The notes: generated from the letters alone by a model not told the origin. A stretch of 64,000 bases of DNA from an uncultured Lachnospiraceae bacterium (GCA_910577115.1 CAJTMC010000005.1:1-64000), one strand, 5' to 3'. Positions 50,264 through 59,938 are shown, counted from the stretch's first letter. Numbers and translations: made by a program.

Positions 50264-51604
50264 TCAAATATGGTGATATAATATTGCGTCAACAAAATCC
50301 TTTCCGCTTGATTTTACAATATCTATCGGAACTTGTAAAGCTTTTTCAAGCGCTTCAACGGTCACATCATCAAGAAATACGGGGTCTGTGCTCTTTAAAA
50401 TATTCTGCGGCAAAAGCAGCCGTTCTCCCAAATCCTGCCCTGTCAGCTGCGCTCTTAAATCCTGTCCCGTAAGCAGTCCCGACACCGTAATCATTTCTCC
50501 AAAGAAATCATTTCTGATAGGGTAAATCATGATGTGAACGTTCCGGAATTCCGCCATAAGCGCATCTGCCATTTCTTTGATAAAACGATATGCAAGCCTT
50601 CCCGTAGCAATCGAGACAGATCTTTCTCCCATTGCTGTAATACGCTTTTTGTCCTGCTTTGCAGCCGCAAGCGCATCTGCAAACTCGTCCACCAAAAGCC
50701 GAATCATGCCTACACCGTTTTCCAATTGCAGATATCCGTCATAACGTTCTTCCTGCGGAAGCGCCTCCTCTGCTAAAATATACCACTCGTCGCTTGCATG
50801 GACAAAATGCATGCCAAACTGCGGATAAAGCTTTTCCTGCCACTTATGAATGATGCCAAGCACTTTTTTTGCATCCTCCTTTGTAAACGGCTCCAAAGGA
50901 TAAAGTCCCTCCCGAAACTTCGAAAGCCCTACCGGAACAACGGACACACTCTCGAGATTTGGCAGATATTGCGACAAATCGCGGATACTTCGCTCAAGCT
51001 CCTCCCCGTCGTTTACCCCCTTGCAGAGTACAATCTGCCCATTCATGGTGATGCCCGCCTGCGCAAGTCTCCATGCCTTTTTCAGCGCCTCGCCGGCAAA
51101 ACGGTTGTTGAGCATTTTGCAGCGAAGCTCCGGATTGGTCGTCTGAAAGGACACGTTGATTGGTGAAAGGTTGTACTTTATGATGCGCTCGATATCTCCA
51201 TCGGACATGTTTGTAAGCGTCACATAGTTCCCCTGCAAAAACGAAAGTCTTGAGTCATCATCTTTAAAATAGAGCGTTTCCCGCATTCCCTTTGGCATTT
51301 GGTCGATAAAACAGAAAATGCATTTATTATGGCATGACCGATAATCGTCCATAAGTCCGTTTTCAAAGCTGATGCCCAAATCCTCATCATAGTCTTTATC
51401 AATTTCAAGAAGCCATTCCTCGCCCGATTGTTTCCGGATCAGCACTTCAATGTACTCGTCCTGCACATGATACTGATAGTCAAAAATATCCTCTATTTTA
51501 TTTCCGTTTATTTCAAGAAGCACATCGCCTGCCTCAATTTCCAATTCCTCTGCAATGCTTCCCGCTTCCACTTTCTCTACGATATGCAAATGCTGCTTTT
51601 TCAT
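50264..51604 (-). CDS. DUF512 radical-SAM/PDZ protein
   Basis: A 446-residue protein with an N-terminal PDZ-like domain (about 1-65), the cysteine cluster CHNKCIFCFIDQ (about 88-99) of a radical-SAM-like CxxxCxxC site and the C-terminal DUF512 region (about 280-440). The ATG at 51604 is chosen because GAGGGAAAG stands 6 nt ahead; other in-frame starts lie 18-20 codons up, almost at the transcription start. It is next to der in many Clostridia. Its reaction is not known to me; a link with ribosome or tRNA maturation is guesswork. Confidence 0.88.
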   Translation of the reverse strand: MKKQHLHIVEKVEAGSIAEELEIEAGDVLLEINGNKIEDIFDYQYHVQDEYIEVLIRKQSGEEWLLEIDKDYDEDLGISFENGLMDDYRSCHNKCIFCFIDQMPKGMRETLYFKDDDSRLSFLQGNYVTLTNMSDGDIERIIKYNLSPINVSFQTTNPELRCKMLNNRFAGEALKKAWRLAQAGITMNGQIVLCKGVNDGEELERSIRDLSQYLPNLESVSVVPVGLSKFREGLYPLEPFTKEDAKKVLGIIHKWQEKLYPQFGMHFVHASDEWYILAEEALPQEERYDGYLQLENGVGMIRLLVDEFADALAAAKQDKKRITAMGERSVSIATGRLAYRFIKEMADALMAEFRNVHIMIYPIRNDFFGEMITVSGLLTGQDLRAQLTGQDLGERLLLPQNILKSTDPVFLDDVTVEALEKALQVPIDIVKSSGKDFVDAILYHHI

Positions 51605-51663
51605 CCGCCGCTTTCCCTCTGAATCCGTTTCCATAATCAATTTTTTGTTGTTAATCATGCTCA

Positions 51664-51709
51664 ATTATACTAGAATTTTCTTGACGTGTCACTACCTGAA
51701 TGTTATAAA
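51664..51709. promoter_or_regulatory. overlapping divergent promoters, DUF512 gene and prs
   Basis: Minus strand: GTGACA (51687-51692) and TATAAT (51664-51669) with a 17-nt spacer drive the DUF512-der run. Plus strand: TTGACG (51681-51686) and TATAAA (51704-51709), also 17 nt, drive prs. The -35 elements are adjacent, so the two polymerases should compete. Confidence 0.75.
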
Positions 51710-51752
51710 ATATAATTAGTGATTTTTAATATTCACAGAAAGGAACAAAAAA

Positions 51753-52943
51753 ATGCCCCATTTAGATGAACTTAAGAATGCTCTGCCTGTAGCGCCCCTA
51801 AAGCTTATGGTTTTAGACAGTGCAGCAGAACTTGGCAGCAAGGTAAACGAGTATCTTGTCGATTACCGCCACAGAGAAAACAATGCTTATACCAATGATC
51901 CTGCATTTCAGGGATATGTGGAAGACAATTACCTTTTCAGTTTCTCTACCCCGCGTTTTAACAGCGGAGAGGGAAAAGCGATTTTGGCGGAAACCGTGCG
52001 CGGTAAGGATTTGTTTATTCTTGTTGATGTGTGCAACCACAGTCTGACCTACAAAATGCAAGGTTATGTTAACCATATGTCTCCTGACGACCATTATCAG
52101 GATTTAAAGCGTGTCATTGCCGCAACAAACGGCAAAGCACACCGTGTCAATGTCATTATGCCCTTTTTGTACGAGGGACGCCAGCATAGGCGTTCAGGAC
52201 GAGAAAGCCTTGACTGCGCATATGCTTTTGAGGAGCTCTCACACATGGGAGTCAGCAATTTTATTACATTTGATGCCCATGATCCGAGAATACAAAATGC
52301 AGCTCCCCTGACAGGCTTTGACAACTTTACGGCGCACTATCAGTTTACACGGGCGCTTCTGCGCTCCGAAAAAAATTTGGTGCTGGACAAGGAGCACATT
52401 ATTGTTATTTCACCTGACGAGGGTGCACTTGACCGTGCCATTTATTTTTCAAGCGTTATCGGCGCTGATACGGGTATGTTTTACAAGCGCCGCGATTATT
52501 CAACGATTGTCGGCGGAAAAAATCCGATTGTCGCGCATGAGTTTTTGGGAAATGATATTGAGGGTAAGGATATTATTATTATTGATGATATGATTTCGTC
52601 CGGCGACAGTATGATTGACACCTCAAGACAGCTAAAGGCGATGAAGGCAAAGCGTGTATTTATCTGCACGACCTTTGGTTTGTTTACAAACGGTCTTGCC
52701 GCTTTTGACAAAGCATATGAGGACGGAGTGTTTGACAAGGTAATCACTACCAATTTAAGCTACCGTCCGCCGGAACTGTTAACAAAGCCTTATTATATGG
52801 AGGCTGATATGAGTAAGTTTTTGGCGTCTATTATTAACTTTATGAACCATGACCTTTCCATGGAAATCGTGTCAACACCTACGGAAAGAATCCAGCGTAT
52901 TATAGAGCTTTATAATGATGATATGGAAATTTATCAGGTGTAA
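51753..52943 (+). CDS. prs: ribose-phosphate pyrophosphokinase (long form)
   Basis: A 396-residue PRPP synthetase. It has the PRPP loop IIIDDMISSGDSMIDT (about 271-286), the VISPDEGALDRA block and VNVIMPFLYEGRQHRR. Common bacterial Prs is about 315 residues; this form has an N-terminal extension of 30-40 residues and insertions, as in many Clostridia. It makes PRPP from ribose-5-phosphate and ATP for purine, pyrimidine, histidine and NAD synthesis. The gene has its own promoter and a strong terminator. Confidence 0.93.
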   Translation: MPHLDELKNALPVAPLKLMVLDSAAELGSKVNEYLVDYRHRENNAYTNDPAFQGYVEDNYLFSFSTPRFNSGEGKAILAETVRGKDLFILVDVCNHSLTYKMQGYVNHMSPDDHYQDLKRVIAATNGKAHRVNVIMPFLYEGRQHRRSGRESLDCAYAFEELSHMGVSNFITFDAHDPRIQNAAPLTGFDNFTAHYQFTRALLRSEKNLVLDKEHIIVISPDEGALDRAIYFSSVIGADTGMFYKRRDYSTIVGGKNPIVAHEFLGNDIEGKDIIIIDDMISSGDSMIDTSRQLKAMKAKRVFICTTFGLFTNGLAAFDKAYEDGVFDKVITTNLSYRPPELLTKPYYMEADMSKFLASIINFMNHDLSMEIVSTPTERIQRIIELYNDDMEIYQV

Positions 52944-52950
52944 AAAACCG

Positions 52951-53003
52951 GAAAAAGGCGTTGCATTTTCACAAAATATTTGTGTGTACACAACGCCTTT
53001 TTC
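52951..53003 (+). terminator. rho-independent terminator of prs
   Basis: GAAAAAGGCGTTG/CAACGCCTTTTTC arms, 13 bp, with a 27-nt loop holding an inner dyad, followed by a T-rich stretch. It begins 8 nt after the prs stop. Confidence 0.88.
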
Positions 53004-53081
53004 AATTTTATATAAACCCGACTGCTGCTAACTTTTTCTCCCAAATTTACACACCCCATGCAAGTACCATTTAGCAACACT

Positions 53082-53560
53082 TTATTCATTTCTTATAAAT
53101 TCATAAATGGTAGTTGCTGGTGCATTTCGATGCAAATAAATACATTGACTCTTTTTTGTTTGCAAGTTATAAACTTTAATTCCGGTATCACTGCTACTAA
53201 ATAATTTTATATAATGTTCTATATAGTAATAATAATTTCCACTTTTATCTCATCCTGATGAATATGAAGAATAACTACTGAATGTTTTATTCCATCCTGC
53301 CTTTAAAATACATCTTTTTTTACTATTAATCTTACAATTGTGAAAATATCCAGCAACTCTTCCTATTTCATTTACTGTTTCAGCTTGAACATCATATTTG
53401 TATATAATTGTTTCAAAATTCTTATTATCATATACCTGAAAATGATATCTTTCATAAGAGGTGTCATTCTCAATCGCATTACAATGTTCCAACACCCCAC
53501 CGGTAATAAGATAAGTACTATAAATATACTTATCCAAATCTTGCTTCCATTATTTTTCAT
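53082..53560 (-). pseudogene. decayed lipoprotein gene
   Basis: The minus strand begins MKNNGSKIWISIFIVLILLP followed by VGC, a lipoprotein-like signal with a lipobox. The reading then has to change frame near 53480 to continue NAIENDTSYERYHFQVYDN through KAGWNKTFSSYSSYSSG, where an in-frame TGA (53250-53252) interrupts. The same frame stays open for 55 more codons (DKSGNYYYYIEHY, TTIYEFIRNE) to TAA at 53082. One frameshift and one nonsense change mark it as inactive, unless TGA is read through. Function unknown. Confidence 0.6.
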
Positions 53561-53632
53561 GCATATCCTTTTTATTATACCTGCCTTTTTTCACTATTTT
53601 TATTATTAGAACTTTTTAATATACCATTAACA

Positions 53633-55045
53633 CTAATAATGGTACACCTCCCCTTCAGTTAAAATAAAATTCCTCTGCGGACAAATCATATCCGTTCTTA
53701 TTCTGGTGATCTCATCTCCCTCCAGCAGAACAATATTCAGCACATAATTATAATCAGATACATGATACAGGCAGCATGTATAGACACTTTTCCCCATCTC
53801 TTTAAACCACATCTGAACCAACGCCACCTCATTTGGAGGCGAAGCCGAATATCCAATTTCCAGTTTGTCCAGTTCGCTGATTGAATTATCCTTAGGATTC
53901 TGTATATAAAACGAGCTTTTTAAATGCCATTTTGTATTATAATTTGATGAAATAAACTCCGACTTCCTCATATATACAGGAACCCCTATGTTCGCAAAAT
54001 CGATCCAATAATACTCATTGTCCCAATATTTCTCACAATTCTCCGGAATTATAAAATCTTGTGCTTTTTCTTCATCTTCATAGTAGACAGCTCCTCCATC
54101 TGCTTTTCCATTTTCTAAAAACCTGTCAGATGTGATATCTTCTCTTATGCTTTCCAAATAAGTATCTAATTCTGCTCCTTCTGGTGTATTATAAATATTT
54201 TCCCATATATAATTATAGGGAATATATTTAATCTTTAGATTTTCCTGTTCAGAATTATCTCCCAACTTATAAATACGGACTCCGTCATAGTTTTTAAGCA
54301 CATAATTATACTCTAGAAAAATATAGTAAAAATCATCATTAAACTGAATTACCATACCATATCCTGAATTCTGTGTCTGAAACTCACTGATTACAATAAA
54401 TTCATCATTTATTCGTTCTGTCAGCCGAACACTTACTACTCCGACCGAACCACCAGAACCTATAACAAAAACATAATTGTCCTGATTATCAGTCATATGA
54501 AAATGAAATATATTTTGACAATTTATTTCACCACTGACTAATTTATATGCATCATAGACATCTTCCACTTCAGTGATTTCTTTTACTGACGAAAATATGT
54601 TCTTCATTTCTTCTAAGTCCAGTTCAAAGTTTTCTCCTCCAAGTTCCTCTATTGTCTTAAAATAGATACTTTTTTGTATTTCCTCCCATGAAAATTTCTG
54701 TAAGCTGCTGTCAAGAGACTGATAAATCATTTTCTCCAATAAATTTATTAATTCTGCCGGAAACATACTTTCCTCATTTTGTACCTCTACAAACTCTCCT
54801 TTTACTTCTTCTGAATACAGGAATATTTCCTGCTTCAATGAATCATCAAGCCACTGTATAGCATCTCTTCCAAACAGCTTCTGATTTAATAATTGATATG
54901 TTAACTCAAAATCCGTTGTTTCACAATTTTCTTCGACAACTTCTGCAACCTCATCCTGTGTTTTATGAACTGTTTTTTTTACACAAAATATAAACACTAT
55001 ACATATCATAACAATAAGTATATAAAGTTTTGTTTTTCTTTTCAT
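53633..55045 (-). CDS. membrane-anchored extracytoplasmic protein, unknown
   Basis: A 470-residue protein starting at the ATG behind AGAAGGATT. One hydrophobic segment near the N-terminus (LYILIVMICIVFIFC) would export or anchor it; the remainder is acidic, hydrophilic and rich in Tyr, Asp, Glu and Asn, with no motif I recognise. A possible domain spans about 190-300 (YVFVIGSGGSVGVVSVRL). It lies in an AT-rich segment together with the decayed lipoprotein gene, with base use unlike the neighbouring core genes, suggesting acquired DNA. Confidence 0.65.
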   Translation of the reverse strand: MKRKTKLYILIVMICIVFIFCVKKTVHKTQDEVAEVVEENCETTDFELTYQLLNQKLFGRDAIQWLDDSLKQEIFLYSEEVKGEFVEVQNEESMFPAELINLLEKMIYQSLDSSLQKFSWEEIQKSIYFKTIEELGGENFELDLEEMKNIFSSVKEITEVEDVYDAYKLVSGEINCQNIFHFHMTDNQDNYVFVIGSGGSVGVVSVRLTERINDEFIVISEFQTQNSGYGMVIQFNDDFYYIFLEYNYVLKNYDGVRIYKLGDNSEQENLKIKYIPYNYIWENIYNTPEGAELDTYLESIREDITSDRFLENGKADGGAVYYEDEEKAQDFIIPENCEKYWDNEYYWIDFANIGVPVYMRKSEFISSNYNTKWHLKSSFYIQNPKDNSISELDKLEIGYSASPPNEVALVQMWFKEMGKSVYTCCLYHVSDYNYVLNIVLLEGDEITRIRTDMICPQRNFILTEGEVYHY

Positions 55046-55303
55046 ACAATCCTTCTTTCTCCGATGCTCCCGTGCCATATTTTTGTTCCATAATCTTTAC
55101 AACAGTATATCACATATTGATATGGAAATAATATTTTATTTTATTTTGTTTTGTTTTGTTGAACAAAAAGAAAAATTCTTATTTGTTGACACACAGCAGC
55201 TATGGCAATACAAATAATGTTATGATAAGATTAATTTAACAAAAACAGTAGAGAATGATAAGGCAGATAATTCATTGATAAAATTGACAAGGGAGCATAA
55301 AAC

Positions 55304-56836
55304 ATGGAAAACAACCATATCTATATTGCAATTGACCTGAAATCCTTTTACGCCTCCGTTGAATGTGTCGAACGGCAGCTTGACCCTATGGACACAAACC
55401 TCGTAGTGGCAGACGCATCAAGGACAGAAAAGACCATTTGTCTTGCGGTTTCCCCCTCCTTAAAGTCACTCGGCATATCAGGACGGGCAAGGCTGTTTGA
55501 AGTGGTGCAAAAAGTTAGGGAAGTAAATACTTTCCGAAAAAGCAAAGCCCCAAACCATCAATTTCTGGGCGAATCCTACTTTGCCAAAGAACTGCAGGAA
55601 CATCCCGAATTTTCCCTGTCCTATATTATTGCACCGCCCCGCATGGCTTATTATATGGAATACAGCACAAAAATCTATGAAATCTATCTCAAATACATTG
55701 CACCTGAAGATATCCACGTATATTCCATTGATGAGGTATTTATGGACGTGACCGCATACCTGAAAACCTATTCCCTCTCTGCAAAAGGACTTGCTGCGAA
55801 AATCATACAGGAGGTCCTTGTACAAACGGGCATCACTGCCGCTGCAGGCATAGGGACAAACCTGTATTTATGCAAGATTGCCATGGACATTGTGGCAAAA
55901 CATGTCGAACCCGACAAGAACGGCGTGCGGATTGCAGAGTTGGATGAAATGAAATACAGGGAGCTTTTATGGAATCACCAGCCAATCACTGACTTCTGGC
56001 GGGTCGGGCGCGGATATGCCAAAAAACTTGCGGAGCATGGGATGTTTACAATGGGTGATGTCGCAAGATGTTCCATCGGTAATGAGAAGAATTATTATAA
56101 TGAAGACCTGCTTTACAAGCTGTTTGGCGTCAACGCGGAGCTCCTGATAGACCACGCATGGGGATGGGAGCCCACAACAATTAACCTTATCAAGCAATAC
56201 AAGCCGGAAACAAACAGTTTATGTTCCGGCCAGGTACTCCAATGCCCTTATGATTCCACAAAGGCCAAACTTATTGTTAAAGAAATGACAGACCTGCTTG
56301 TGCTTGGTTTGGTAGAAAAGCACCTTGTTACGAATCAGATAGTGCTTACGATCGGATATGATATTGAAAACCTGACCAATCCGGAAACCGGCAGTAAATA
56401 CAAAGGCGAAGTCACCACAGACCGTTATGGACGAAAGGTCCCAAAACATGCGCACGGGACTGTCAATCTGGACGAGTTCTCTTCCTCAACAAAACTGATT
56501 CTGGATGCAGTCATGTCACTCTATGACCGCATTGTTGATAAAAATCTGCTGATACGGCGGATTACCATAACTGTAAATCATCTGATTGATGAAACTGCTG
56601 TCCGCATAAACAAACAGGAGAATTTTATCCAAATGGATTTGTTTACCGATTATGAGGCATTGGAAAAGCAGAAACAGGAAGATGAGGCAAAAATGAAAAA
56701 AGAACGTGCTCTGCAGGAAGCCGTTTTATCCGTAAAAAAGAAATTCGGAAAAAATGCCATCTTAAAAGGCATAAACTTAGAGGAAGGCGCAACAGGCACG
56801 CAAAGAAATAATCAGATTGGAGGGCATCGTGCATAA
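55304..56836 (+). CDS. Y-family DNA polymerase (UmuC/UvrX-like)
   Basis: A 510-residue translesion polymerase. The first catalytic motif is IAIDLKSFYASVECVER and the second is VYSIDEVFMDVT, with the metal-binding acidic residues. The fingers/palm region runs to about 240 and the little finger to about 430; a basic helical tail of about 80 residues follows. This type, with a YolD partner, is typical of Firmicute mobile elements and damage-inducible loci. No LexA box was found upstream; TTGACA lies about 120 nt before the ATG. The YolD-like gene overlaps its stop by 1 nt. Confidence 0.93.
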   Translation: MENNHIYIAIDLKSFYASVECVERQLDPMDTNLVVADASRTEKTICLAVSPSLKSLGISGRARLFEVVQKVREVNTFRKSKAPNHQFLGESYFAKELQEHPEFSLSYIIAPPRMAYYMEYSTKIYEIYLKYIAPEDIHVYSIDEVFMDVTAYLKTYSLSAKGLAAKIIQEVLVQTGITAAAGIGTNLYLCKIAMDIVAKHVEPDKNGVRIAELDEMKYRELLWNHQPITDFWRVGRGYAKKLAEHGMFTMGDVARCSIGNEKNYYNEDLLYKLFGVNAELLIDHAWGWEPTTINLIKQYKPETNSLCSGQVLQCPYDSTKAKLIVKEMTDLLVLGLVEKHLVTNQIVLTIGYDIENLTNPETGSKYKGEVTTDRYGRKVPKHAHGTVNLDEFSSSTKLILDAVMSLYDRIVDKNLLIRRITITVNHLIDETAVRINKQENFIQMDLFTDYEALEKQKQEDEAKMKKERALQEAVLSVKKKFGKNAILKGINLEEGATGTQRNNQIGGHRA

Positions 56837-57258
56837 TGGGAAAATATGATGATATCATCAATCTGCCACGCCATGAATCCACAAAACATCCAAAAATGCC
56901 GGCTTTGGACAGAGCTGCCCAATTTTTGCCTTTTGCCGCACTGACCGGACATAATGAAGCTGTTATGGAAACAGCGCGACTGACGGATAACAGAATGGAA
57001 CTTGACGAAATCCGGAAAGAAGAACTGAATGAGCATTTACAGCTCATCAGGGAGCAGCTTATGCGAAAGCCGCAGGTTCGCATCACATATTTCGTTCCTG
57101 ATGCAAAAAAAGAAGGCGGTTCCTATATCACCATAACGGGAACTATCGAAAAAATAGAGGACATCAGGCATCAGATCATCTTGGAGAACGGAACCGTTAT
57201 TCCGATGAATGAAATTTATGAAATCGAAAGCTCCTTTTTTGATAATGCTGAATGTTAA
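56836..57258 (+). CDS. YolD-like protein
   Basis: A 140-residue protein of the YolD-like family: KYDDIINLPRHESTKHPKM, DRAAQFLPFAAL, and a C-terminal beta-rich part ending NEIYEIE. YolD-like proteins usually follow a UvrX/UmuC-type polymerase and are thought to assist it, as UmuD does in other bacteria; the mechanism is not established. Start and stop overlap (TAATG) with the polymerase gene shows coupling. Confidence 0.9.
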   Translation: MGKYDDIINLPRHESTKHPKMPALDRAAQFLPFAALTGHNEAVMETARLTDNRMELDEIRKEELNEHLQLIREQLMRKPQVRITYFVPDAKKEGGSYITITGTIEKIEDIRHQIILENGTVIPMNEIYEIESSFFDNAEC

Positions 57259-57527
57259 CAGCCAATACCAGCCATACGCCACTCATGGGCATAATAGTTA
57301 TACCGCAGGCGGAATGTCCGCTGCGTGCCATAAAGAAATGCCGAGCAGATAAAATTTGCCCCAAGCGAACCATGTTCCTGATCTGTCGAAATAACCTTGT
57401 CTATATTAATTGTAATAAGTTCTCCATTCCTGTCACGAAAACGGAACCGTATTGGTGTTATTTTTCCGTTGGTATCGGTACAAGAAATCATCTGCACCGG
57501 AGTATCTATGCACAGGATTGTTTCCAT
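57255..57527 (-). CDS. 90-residue protein convergent with YolD
   Basis: A small protein on the opposite strand; the last codons overlap the YolD stop by 4 nt. It has a good site (GGAGGG) 6 nt before the ATG. The sequence begins METILCIDTPVQMIS, contains RFRFRDRNGELITINIDKV and ends in an aromatic/basic stretch (RLRYNYYAHEWRM). Predicted all-beta, no signal. I believe similar small proteins occur beside UmuC-type genes in other Clostridia, but cannot name a family. Confidence 0.7.
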   Translation of the reverse strand: METILCIDTPVQMISCTDTNGKITPIRFRFRDRNGELITINIDKVISTDQEHGSLGANFICSAFLYGTQRTFRLRYNYYAHEWRMAGIGC

Positions 57528-57801
57528 TATTGTCCCTCCACATATATTAAAAATACAAATTCTTAATATATTATTACGGATTTTACTGAAAATATAACGG
57601 ATACAATCTTGCCAGACTGAACCGAACAGAAACTTATATTTTTTATAGTAAATTGGTTGGTAGCGCTAAACAAAAATAACGAAGTTACCCAAACATCAGA
57701 AAGAACCGATAGAGGAACTATGGCATTGGAAGATATTTGGGTTTTGTTCCTGGTACAGGCATAACTTTTGCAGTATTTAAAGCAGCGAAAATATATACTT
57801 C
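57528..57801. other. intergenic region, no gene recognised
   Basis: AT-rich, about 270 nt. It should hold the promoter of the 90-residue protein gene; a TATATT element occurs near 57560-57570. Short frames on both strands show no known motif. Confidence 0.35.
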
Positions 57802-57998
57802 CTATTTACTGCCAAATTTATCCTCCAATGTGATAGCCGCATAAAATACTTTAAAACCTTCCCACGTCAACTCATAATATATATCTTTGGCAATCACACT
57901 GTCTGTCGTGCGATTGCCGCTTGCTTCGCTTTCTTTTTCCTGAATAATTTATTCATAAATTTCTTCAGCCTTATCACAAAAAATAACCATAACAGTTT
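57802..57998 (-). pseudogene. short decayed frame after tyrS
   Basis: The minus strand reads VKTVMVIFCDKAEEIYE, a stop, then IIQEKESEASGNRTTD and SVIAKDIYYELTWEGFKVFY to a final stop at 57802. A single nonsense codon breaks an otherwise open 60-codon frame, and no start or ribosome binding site is clear. Probably the tail of a lost gene. Confidence 0.35.
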
Positions 57999-59219
57999 TT
58001 ACAGACAAATCTTCCGAAAGCTCTTCTTGCCTTTCTTTATTACAAACTCGTTTTCAAACGTCTCCTTTGCATAAGCAGTCTTCGCATCCGTCACTTTCTC
58101 ACCGTTGACAGACACGCCACCCTGTTCCACAGCACGTCTTGCCTCGGACTTTGACGCGGTCATTCCCGCCTTGACAAGAATCGACAAAATGTCAATCCCG
58201 CTGTCCGTAAAATCTGCATCTGAAAGCACAGTTTTCGGCATACTCTCCGAATTTGCACCGCCTGCAAATAAAGCCTTTGCTGCCTCCTGTGCTTTCTTCG
58301 CTTCATCGGTACCGTGTACGAGCTGCGTCAGCTCAAACGCAAGAATTTCCTTTGCCTTATTGAGCTCGCTGCCCTCCCACTTCTCCATTGGTGCAATCTC
58401 CTCAAGCGGAAGGAACGTCAGCATCTTAATACAATTAATGACATCTGCGTCCGCTACGTTTCTCCAGTACTGGTAAAAGTCGTACGGCGACGTTTTCTCT
58501 GCGTCAAGCCAAACCGCGCCCGACTCTGTTTTCCCCATCTTCTTTCCTTCCGAGTTTAATAACAGATTAATCGTCATCGCATACGCATCTTTTCCGAGCT
58601 TGCGGCGAATCAGCTCCGTACCGCCAAGCATATTGCTCCATTGATCATCGCCGCCAAACTGCATATTACAGCCATACTTCTGAAACAGCTCCAAAAAGTC
58701 ATAACTCTGCATAATCATGTAGTTAAATTCCAAAAAGCTAAGTCCCCGCTCCATGCGCTGCTTATAGCACTCCGCTGCAAGCATTCTGTTCACGCTGAAA
58801 TGCGGCCCCACTTCCCTCAAAAGTTCCACATAATTCAAATCCAAAAGCCAGTCGCCATTGTTTACCATAATTGCCTTATCCTCGCCAAACTCGATAAAAC
58901 GGCTCATCTGCTTTTTAAAGCACTCAATATTATGGTTAATATCCTCCTCTGTGAGCATCTTGCGCATATCTGTTTTTCCCGTCGGGTCTCCAATCAAACC
59001 CGTACCGCCGCCAAGAAGCGCAATCGGCTTGTTCCCACCCATCTGCAGACGTTTCATCAGACACAGCGCCATAAAATGTCCCACATGAAGGCTGTCCGCT
59101 GTCGGGTCAAAGCCGATATAAAATACTGCCTTTCCGGAATTAATCAGCTCCTTAATTTCCTTTTCGTCCGTTACCTGTGCAATCAATCCTCTTGCAACCA
59201 ATTCGTCATACAACTGCAT
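57999..59219 (-). CDS. tyrS: tyrosyl-tRNA synthetase
   Basis: A 406-residue TyrS. The HIGH motif is in DSLHVGHF, the KMSKS motif is KKMGKTES and the S4-like RNA-binding domain is at about 345-400 (SEARRAVEQGGVSVNGEKV). It charges tRNA-Tyr. The T-box leader upstream indicates control by uncharged tRNA-Tyr. Confidence 0.97.
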   Translation of the reverse strand: MQLYDELVARGLIAQVTDEKEIKELINSGKAVFYIGFDPTADSLHVGHFMALCLMKRLQMGGNKPIALLGGGTGLIGDPTGKTDMRKMLTEEDINHNIECFKKQMSRFIEFGEDKAIMVNNGDWLLDLNYVELLREVGPHFSVNRMLAAECYKQRMERGLSFLEFNYMIMQSYDFLELFQKYGCNMQFGGDDQWSNMLGGTELIRRKLGKDAYAMTINLLLNSEGKKMGKTESGAVWLDAEKTSPYDFYQYWRNVADADVINCIKMLTFLPLEEIAPMEKWEGSELNKAKEILAFELTQLVHGTDEAKKAQEAAKALFAGGANSESMPKTVLSDADFTDSGIDILSILVKAGMTASKSEARRAVEQGGVSVNGEKVTDAKTAYAKETFENEFVIKKGKKSFRKICL

Positions 59220-59332
59220 TTTGTTTTCCTCCTTTTTTGAAAATCAACTATAGGAATATCCTTCCCATCTGCTCGCCGCACAGCCCATGCGCCGCTTTCT
59301 TTAGCGGCATGTTTCCTTTACACAGGTCTGTG

Positions 59333-59640
59333 CATAAAAAAATCCCCGTCCTTGAATTGCTTCATTCAAAGGACGAGGTATTCACCACGTGTTACCACCT
59401 TTATTTACACAGAACTCACATTCTGTGCCTCAGTAAGTACAGGACTTTTATCCGATACTCCTCCCAATATAACGTTTGGGCATTCCGTCACAGCCTACTC
59501 TCCATTCCATGATTTTGGTGTGCAGCTCCAGGATGTATTCACTGATATGTTCTCCTGCGTCTCTCATCAACCGACTGCTTTCTGTTGGTTCCCACAAAAG
59601 CTACTTTTTCCCTTCCCAGCTTTTTTCTATAAACTTCTAT
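59333..59640 (-). promoter_or_regulatory. T-box leader of tyrS
   Basis: Minus-strand leader with the T-box core AAGGTGGTAACACG (59387-59400), a specifier region GTGAATACATCCTGGAGC giving UAC (tyrosine), and the terminator stem CCTCGTCCTTTGAA/TTCAAGGACGGGG (59344-59378) followed by TTTTTTT. It is a complete leader of about 300 nt matching the gene it precedes. Confidence 0.93.
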
Positions 59641-59891
59641 GAAACTATAAAGTGATTATAAACACTCCTCCGTCATATCATTGCGGATAACGCATTTTGA
59701 GAATATATAATTTACATTGTGAACTATATATTCATATAATATATAGAAATCCGATGATTGTCAAGTTGCAGCATACATCTTTGTGAATAAAAGAAAAAAT
59801 TTTGACGTTCGTACTCCTGTAATTGTAAAAAATGCGTATGCGGAGCCTTATAAAGACCATAGGAAAAAACAGCACATATTGAACTCATAAT

Positions 59892-59938
59892 AAAAGTGAC
59901 TGCATTCCTTATAATCAAAGGGATTACAGCCACTTTTT
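59892..59938 (-). terminator. terminator after the diguanylate cyclase gene
   Basis: AAAAGTGACTGCATTCCTT pairs with AAGGGATTACAGCCACTTTT with three mismatches; T-rich flank on the minus strand. It lies 40 nt past the stop of the GGDEF gene. Confidence 0.75.

Noticed and set aside
55140..55165. TTTTG/TTTTA short tandem pattern before the UmuC-type gene
   Set aside because: Simple T-rich low-complexity sequence; too short and irregular to call a repeat with function.
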